Below are positions 1 through 5,800 of a DNA stretch of 7,449 bases, piece after piece. The notes beneath the pieces are model-generated. The model searched no databases and was not told the origin of the DNA. It saw only the letters and a program-made list of their open reading frames with translations. How positions within the stretch are numbered: position 1 is the stretch's first letter; each line of letters opens with the position of its first letter. The stretch is taken from positions 1-7,449 of the forward strand of contig JAPLMH010000098.1 of NCBI GenBank assembly GCA_026387135.1. The letters run 5' to 3'. The position numbers and the translations under genes are program-made. This DNA comes from Candidatus Omnitrophota bacterium (GTDB lineage Bacteria > Omnitrophota > Gorgyraeia > 2-01-FULL-45-10).

Positions 1-2
1 GT

Positions 3-62
3 GCGTTACATACGATCATTGGCGGGGTTGCCGGCGCGTCCGGGTATCTCCATCAGAGAAAG
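3..62 (+). other. Gly/Ala-rich hydrophobic stretch at the window edge
   Basis: The first 20 codons encode a short hydrophobic run (HTIIGGVAGASGYL) followed by basic HQRK and then a charged, probably helical segment (KQMLKLSEEEM). At about 14 residues it is short for a membrane helix. It could be the end of one that starts outside the window, part of a signal sequence, or a soluble Gly-rich loop. The open frame here is the reason to regard the gene as 5'-truncated. Confidence 0.4.
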
Positions 63-2897
63 ATGGTCTATAAACAGATGTTAAAGCTGTCCGAAGAAGA
101 GATGAGCGGAATATTCGGCACCGAAACAGATCCCAAATATCCCACAGTAGAACAGCTGAACGGCCTAATGAAGAAAAAAGCCGGCCTCGAGACAACGTCT
201 ATTCTAGGCGAGACTAAGGACGGCGACTATATACGTGATGATACAGGCAGGATATGGCTGCTGGTTACCGACAAGACGCATAATAAGCCGGATAAAGTCG
301 AGGTCTATAATATAAACGGCGAGCTTGAATCAACATATTTAGGCGGTATTGATGGCTCCGCGGATACGATCAAGGCGATCAAGCAGAACATCGCGGAAAG
401 AGCCAATATGCCGGTCATTAGCAAATACAGGATAGATGTTACGAAACGTTTTGAGGAGACGCGCGAGATAGCCGAGACTAGAACTTATTTCATAGATAGG
501 ACCAATCCGGCGTCGCCAAGGGAAGTGCTCGATAGTTACGGCGTGGGAAATTTGCTTGATAATAAGACGATTGAAGAGCACAAACTGCTTATAGACGCGG
601 AAGATAATTATAGGCTGAAGAAGGACCGTTCAAAGGTCAATCCTAAAGATATTGCCAGGTATGACGTGACAGAACTTGATGATAACACTACTACAAAGAT
701 TTACGAATTTGGTCTTATACGGAAACAGAGTATAAAATTGGACAACGGTGATTCTGTAGTAGTAGTGACGAAGTACGGAGATCCATTGGATCCTATGAAA
801 GAGACCGGCCGCGACTCCTATTATGAAAAGAAAGGTTCGCTGGAGCCCGTCCGTATATCGACAGGTTTCCCTCTCCGCGTCGAAAACGGCAAGACGTTTG
901 TAGAATCCCATAAATTCCTTTTTGATCGCGCTGGAAATATAATGCTGGATAAGAACGGCATGCCCCGATATAACGCATTGATAGAGGTCTACGATGAGGT
1001 CGGCAATCTCATCCGGCAGGAGATACCGGATGCGCTTAACGGCGGCGTAATAAAAGATGGCAGTATAGCAGGCTTAAAGTATGTTATAGATATTGAGTTA
1101 AGCAAAACAACAGGCCGCGAGAATAGCAGAACCGCCAAGTACGTCAACGGTAAGGCAGAAGAGTTCCTTCTCTCAAAAGGAACGTTCAAAGGCCACGACC
1201 TTACGGGCAATGCCATCGTGGATATAAAAGTAGTCAGAGAGCTTAATCAAGGCGAAAAGCGTAGAGAAGACGACATAGCCTGGAAAGATTCCACCGGTAA
1301 AGAGCGCATCTACAGGAAGGTCTACACTAAGACCGAAATATACGATGTCGTAGGCAACCTAAGGAGACAGGAGATAATCACGAAAGACGGTAAGTTCGTG
1401 ATCGACATCAATATAAACGATATTAACAGCCGCGAAAAAGGCAGAGAAGCCAAGTTCGTCAATAAAGATGGTAAAGAGTTCCCCATATCCAAAGGCCTAT
1501 TTGTAGAATTCGATGAAGCCGGTAACGCTGTCGTAGACATACAGAAGTTCCTTTATACCAAAGACGGCGACGTTTTAAAAGATGCAAATGATAAGCCAAG
1601 ATATACCTCCTCCATAGAAGTCTACGACCCTGTAGGCAACCTCATAAGGCAGGAGATCCCCAGCCCCAAAAAGGACGGTAAGATAGTCATAGAGAACACT
1701 ATCGTAAACGGGCGCGAGGAGAGCAGAAGAGCCAAGTTCGTCAATAAAGATAATAAAGATTTCCCGCTTTCCGAAGGCATATTCGTAAAATTCGATGACG
1801 ACGGCAACGCAGTCGTAGATATACACAAGTTCCTCTACGATAAAGACGGCAATATCCTAAAAGACGACAATGGTAAACCGAGATATAACTCCTCCATTGA
1901 AGTCTACGATCCGGTCGGCAACCTCCTACGGCAGGAGATCGCGGTTAACGATGGTAATGTCGTAATAGGCAAGATCGTGATAGAGAATATAATCAAAAAC
2001 GGCCGCGGCATGGGTAGAAAATCCAAATTCGTCAATAATGATGGCGAAGGGTTCCTGTTGTCCGAAGGCTCATTCGTAGAATTCGATAAAGACAATAACG
2101 CTATCGTAGAGATACACAAATTCCTCCATGATAAGGACGGCAAAATATTAACGAACGACAAAGGTGACCGATATACCGTCTCCACTGAACTCTATGACCC
2201 CGTTGGCAACCTCCTGCGCAGGAATACGTCCGCGAAATACGGAACGATAGTCGTAAATGTCGATATAGAGAACGGCCGTGAGGTTGGCAGGAACTCGGAG
2301 TTTGTAACTCACTTAAAGGAAGGGGTCAAACCATCTCCTATTTCAAAGGGTAAGTTGATGGGATACGATGCCAAAGGCAATACTATCGTCAAGATAATCG
2401 TGCTTCGGGCCGATGGCAAGACAACGGCCTATGAAAAGATAGAAGTATATGATCCCGTAGGCAATCTCATCCGGCAGGAGATACCCACAACCGGCAAAGA
2501 GTGCACCATAAATTCAGAAGAGAACATAAAGAAAGGCGAATCTATAATAAAAGGCTCCAGGATCGAGATAACTGTCACATCAAATCCCAGGAATGGTATT
2601 GAGAAAGGCCGCGAAGCCCGTCATTACAGAGATGAGAAGGATAAGATCGGTTCTCTCCTCTCTAAGGGAGATTTCCTCGGATATGATAAAGATGATAATG
2701 CGATGGTCAAGATAGACGTCCTTTATGAAGCAAAAGACGACAAAAATATAAAGTTTAAAGACAAGGACGGGAAGCTGTATAAATTAGCATATTCCAAGAT
2801 GGAGTTCTATGATCCTGTCGGCAACTTGGTCCTATTTCAAACATACAAAGCGCCAGGAGAGATACGACCCCATCGGCAGGCTTATGGTGGTGTATAA
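3..2897 (+). CDS. Giant YD-like repeat protein, upstream fragment (5' partial, ends at a frameshift)
   Basis: The frame is open from the left edge to TAA at 2895-2897, 964 codons, so the true start lies outside the window. ATG at 63 is the first Met, with only a loose purine run (AGAGAAAG) before it, and the 20 codons upstream are open, so I do not take it as the start. The first ~160 codons are unrecognised. From about 483 the protein is a tandem array of ~102-residue units, each pairing an AKFVNKDGK-like core with a hairpin such as YDPVGNLIRQEI. The hairpin resembles the YD/Rhs consensus YDxxGxL, but the unit is far longer than the ~20-residue Rhs repeat. Only one Cys is present (near 2503). 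The last ~12 codons leave the repeat pattern, which resumes one frame over, so this is probably the N-terminal part of one gene with the next entry. Function is unknown; a structural surface role is inferred. Confidence 0.85.
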   Translation, partial: ALHTIIGGVAGASGYLHQRKMVYKQMLKLSEEEMSGIFGTETDPKYPTVEQLNGLMKKKAGLETTSILGETKDGDYIRDDTGRIWLLVTDKTHNKPDKVEVYNINGELESTYLGGIDGSADTIKAIKQNIAERANMPVISKYRIDVTKRFEETREIAETRTYFIDRTNPASPREVLDSYGVGNLLDNKTIEEHKLLIDAEDNYRLKKDRSKVNPKDIARYDVTELDDNTTTKIYEFGLIRKQSIKLDNGDSVVVVTKYGDPLDPMKETGRDSYYEKKGSLEPVRISTGFPLRVENGKTFVESHKFLFDRAGNIMLDKNGMPRYNALIEVYDEVGNLIRQEIPDALNGGVIKDGSIAGLKYVIDIELSKTTGRENSRTAKYVNGKAEEFLLSKGTFKGHDLTGNAIVDIKVVRELNQGEKRREDDIAWKDSTGKERIYRKVYTKTEIYDVVGNLRRQEIITKDGKFVIDININDINSREKGREAKFVNKDGKEFPISKGLFVEFDEAGNAVVDIQKFLYTKDGDVLKDANDKPRYTSSIEVYDPVGNLIRQEIPSPKKDGKIVIENTIVNGREESRRAKFVNKDNKDFPLSEGIFVKFDDDGNAVVDIHKFLYDKDGNILKDDNGKPRYNSSIEVYDPVGNLLRQEIAVNDGNVVIGKIVIENIIKNGRGMGRKSKFVNNDGEGFLLSEGSFVEFDKDNNAIVEIHKFLHDKDGKILTNDKGDRYTVSTELYDPVGNLLRRNTSAKYGTIVVNVDIENGREVGRNSEFVTHLKEGVKPSPISKGKLMGYDAKGNTIVKIIVLRADGKTTAYEKIEVYDPVGNLIRQEIPTTGKECTINSEENIKKGESIIKGSRIEITVTSNPRNGIEKGREARHYRDEKDKIGSLLSKGDFLGYDKDDNAMVKIDVLYEAKDDKNIKFKDKDGKLYKLAYSKMEFYDPVGNLVLFQTYKAPGEIRPHRQAYGGV
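483..1028 (+). repeat. Two diverged repeat units at the upstream side of the array
   Basis: The first unit has the core TYFIDRT at 483 and a shortened hairpin, YEFGLIRKQ, at 702. The second begins GRDSYYEKKG at 807, includes HKFLFDRAGNI, and ends in the well-preserved hairpin YDEVGNLIRQEIP at 990-1028. Core-to-core spacing is 333 bases within the pair and 318 to the next unit (816 to 1134), matching the period of the core array. The second unit is secure. The first is a by-eye alignment, and a still weaker hairpin (YNINGEL, 306-326) may mark another unit before it. Confidence 0.65.
1113..2828 (+). repeat. Core tandem protein repeats, six well-conserved units
   Basis: Units run about 1113-1376, 1428-1658, 1710-1940, 2001-2225, 2274-2483 and 2607-2828. 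Each opens with a GRExxR-like motif, passes through AKFVNKDGK, a [IL]S[KE]G turn, a GNAVVDI-like strand and (most units) KFLxxKDG, and ends in YDPVGNL, usually followed by [IL]RQEI. YD motifs lie at 1341, 1623, 1905, 2193, 2448 and 2808. Start-to-start spacing is 315, 282, 291, 273 and 333 bases. Over 70 aligned residues, units 2 and 3 differ at 16 by hand count, and about 16 of the 54 shared residues use a different synonymous codon. That suggests duplication followed by selection on the protein rather than a very fresh DNA copy. Confidence 0.9.
2829..2862 (+). other. Frameshift joining the two halves of the giant gene
   Basis: Up to 2828 the repeat is read in the upstream frame (FYDPVGNL, 2805-2828). 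From 2860 it is read one base later (RYDPIGRL, 2860-2883), and the repeat family then continues for thousands of bases. One extra base, or two missing, explains this. Removing one A from the AAA run at 2847-2849 would give NLVLFQTYKRQERYDPIGRL, which restores an RQE like that after YDPVGNL in other units; this placement is a guess within the interval. No stop codon, long homopolymer or known +1 slippery heptamer sits at the junction. A sequencing or assembly indel or a genuine mutation are the leading explanations. Confidence 0.8.
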
Positions 2898-5800
2898 TAG
2901 GGATCCTAAAAGTGATTCTGAGGATAACCTCTTCCGTAAGACCGAAGTCACTTATGTCGATGGCCGCGAGAAGAGCCGCCAGACGTGGGCGACTAATCCG
3001 ACTGGTGAACCCATACCGCCGAAGCCTAACAGTAAGATCATAGAGCCTATCTCAACTGGAATATTTGTCCAACAGGAAGACGGCACCTGCCTGGTCGATA
3101 TCACGGAGAATAATCTTACCGTACGCGTCAGATTTGATGTATTCGGCAATATAATAGACCGCTATGTGGCAAAAGGCCTTGTGGTATCTTTCGAATATGA
3201 TAATTACGGCCGGCAGCTCTCCTCAAGAACTATGTATTTGCCGTCTAAAGGTGACCCTATTCTGGTCAAGGATGGAGTCACGGAAAAATATATAGCCGAG
3301 CGCATAGAGAACGGCAAGGTCGTCGATAGGAAATTTATAGCGATTGGTGATGACCAGAACCTGAAGGACGGATGGGTCATAACGGGAGTTTCTACAAAGA
3401 TAACAGAAACCCTCTTTGACGGATGGTGGCACGAGAATTATGACCTCTTTGGGAATATAGAGCTGAGCATAAAGCCGTTTGAAGATAATAAGGTAGCGGA
3501 AGTCATAGAATTTGATTACGGGCCTTCCAAAATATTGAGAGGAAGCTCCTCAACTCTTTATAGATGGGATGTGGCGAAAAAAACTCTTGCAGACAAGATC
3601 GAAACTATCAAGACATCAACGGTGTCCTATGACGCGGCCGGTAACAGGCTATCGCTTGTCATGAATAAGGTAACGCACTGGTACTGGCAGGAGAGCATGG
3701 ATGCGGCAGGCAGGCTGACGGCGAAGATAGGCGGGGCGGAGAATGAAAAAGGAGAATTCGAGCCTATCTACATAGAGTTGTCCGAATACGAGGGGCTTTA
3801 CGGAGCTTACGGTATCGGCGACAGAAGCTACACATATGCATACAAGCCGGGAAAAGGATTAGATGTTTACAATCCGAAAGACGCCATTATCAAGGCTTTC
3901 AGAGATAAAACAGTCGACCCGAAAAAGACAGGAGCCCTCTACATATACGACTTACGCATAAATGAAAAAGCTCTCTTTTCATGGGAAGAATTGCAGGATA
4001 GTAGAGGCAGGCCCGTCATGCGATATACCCTTGGATTGTATGACAATAAGTCTCCGAGGCCTGCAAGGAAGAACGGGAAAAATGCGACAAAACTCGAATA
4101 TGACGATAATGGACAACCTGTACTTGCGTTTTCCGGCATCGCTCACATAGGCACAACATATGCGTTGAATAATAACGGGGATATAGACCGCAAAAGAATA
4201 ATCAGTCAGTCTGTTTTCAAAGAATATGATAAAGCGACCGGCCACATAATAGCTAGGGTCAATAATTTCAAAAAGAAACTGGTATGGGAAGAGGAAAAGG
4301 ACGGCAAGGGCCGGCTGGTTCAATTATATAAAGGAAAAGTTGACGTTAAAAACTGGAAGACCGCCGCGTTTAAGCGGGAAAGAGTCACCGTATTGCATTA
4401 TGACAAGTCTGATTCATCCACCTCCGCTCTCCGATGGCTTATGGACGTAGCCGATATGGGTCAGACGTATATCTTAAATGAAGATGGTTCACATTACGAA
4501 GATACACCGTTTATGATCTCATGGTTTACAGGATTTTCGGAAGAAGGATATGTCAATAACCAGATCGTAAACCTTAAGACAGTGGAATCGTGGTATGAAC
4601 TCAAGGACCCTATGGGTCTCTTAATGTCTTCATTATCCACATATGAGAATCAGGACGCGTATATTATTCCTATGAAAGAGGCATTGTCCGAAAACGAACC
4701 GCCCGAAAAGAGATGGGGTAAGATAAAAGCCTATCAGAGTCAAGAAAAGATGAAGACAAGATTTGATGCGTGGGTGCGGGAAGATCTATACTATAAATAC
4801 GGAGCCAAAGATTACGGGGTTTACGAGATACCGGATTCTACCAAAACAACATTGCTTGGCTATCTTCCCAAAGGACAAAATTTCGAGCGCAGCTCTTCTA
4901 TTATAGTGGAAACAGACGATCAGGGGAATATAACGTATTTAGAAACGGACTTTCTGACGGGAGTGGCCCGCATTATCATGAAGAACAAAGACGGCTTGCC
5001 TATCAAGATCAAGGTTGGATATATGAGGCCGGGCACAGAAGTAAAGCCGGAGATAGGCAATTTTATATCGATCAATGAAAACACTTCGAGTTATGAAGGG
5101 TATTATGGCCGGTTCGATATAGCTGATAGTTCCGAGACATGGAGGATAGACGAGAAGGGGCAAAGGTATTTCGTCACCAGCAAATCTAATACCGCAGGTA
5201 TAGATAAAAAAGGCGAGGTCTGCGCGAAAGAAACGCTCTACAGGATGGCACCCGGTGATCATATAGTTGAGAGTCATACTCGTGATAATTACTACAAGCA
5301 GCGCGGCAATCGCAGAACGATAATAGATATCAGCTCGCGCGCAGTTATAAACTTCGATAAATGGGGACTCGAATACGATGCCTATACGGAAAGCATAGGT
5401 TTCTATCCGACCGTCGTAAATAAAGATAATAAGCTCGGCATTAACAGGAGCAAAGAGCCGATTAAAACAAAAAATAGTAAAGTGATAAGCAGAGGCGTAA
5501 TGCACAATCCGTACTTCCCGGACAGAGAGCCTGAATTCTACACGATCAGCAAAGTCGACTATTGTGATAACACCGGCGAAGTAATATTATACAGCGGTGA
5601 GCAATGGACTGACAGGTTCGGTAATGTGATTGTCGATGTCAGGAGGATCGAAGAAGAGAAAAAAGATAAAGGCGGTAAGACGATACCTGGTTCGGGGAAA
5701 TCGGCCATATCGTATTATTTCACAAAAGATGGCAAGATTCCGTATGCGCAGAACGCCGATGTATCAAAAAGTCCCTCCGTGCCCGTGGGTATTAATAAAG

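Noticed and set aside
63..65. ATG 63 as the true start of the gene
   Set aside because: The frame is open upstream to the edge with plausible protein sequence, and only a weak purine run precedes the ATG. It remains possible but is not preferred.
989..2185. Antisense frames at 989-1216, 1322-1540, 1622-1828 and 1904-2185 whose products resemble each other (several end RLPTxS)
   Set aside because: Their mutual similarity is the mirror of the sense-strand repeats; the shared ending is the complement of the codons for the YDPVGNL hairpin. They are shadows, not a gene family.
1113..2828. CRISPR array or non-coding satellite repeat
   Set aside because: The repeat period is about 300 bases, similarity follows codons with synonymous changes, and the frame is kept. 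These are protein repeats.
2829..2862. Programmed +1 frameshift as the preferred explanation
   Set aside because: There is no in-frame stop at the shift site, no prfB-like arrangement or known slippery heptamer, and the upstream-frame stop is over 30 bases away. An indel is simpler.
2855..2892. AGGAGA followed by ATG 2884 or GTG 2887/2890 as a separate translation start
   Set aside because: The AGGAGA is about 23 bases from ATG 2884, too far. CAGGAG recurs in most repeats simply as the codons for Gln-Glu, and repeat motif RYDPIGRL precedes the ATG in frame. Reinitiation cannot be fully excluded.
3100..3720. Classical Rhs polymorphic toxin
   Set aside because: Hairpins such as YDAAGNRL resemble Rhs, but the units are ~100 residues, no Rhs core box is visible, and the gene leads into membrane helices rather than a variable toxin tip.
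3939..4323. Overlapping short frames on both strands (3962-4150 +, 3939-4139 -, 3979-4323 -)
   Set aside because: All overlap the main frame, which continues through with YD-like hairpins; none has a start signal or family resemblance.
4939..5505. 188-codon open frame on the - strand, the longest antisense frame
   Set aside because: It lies wholly inside the unbroken + strand frame, which shows repeat and hairpin motifs here (5137, 5410). The antisense protein has no recognisable motif, and long antisense frames are expected from this codon usage.
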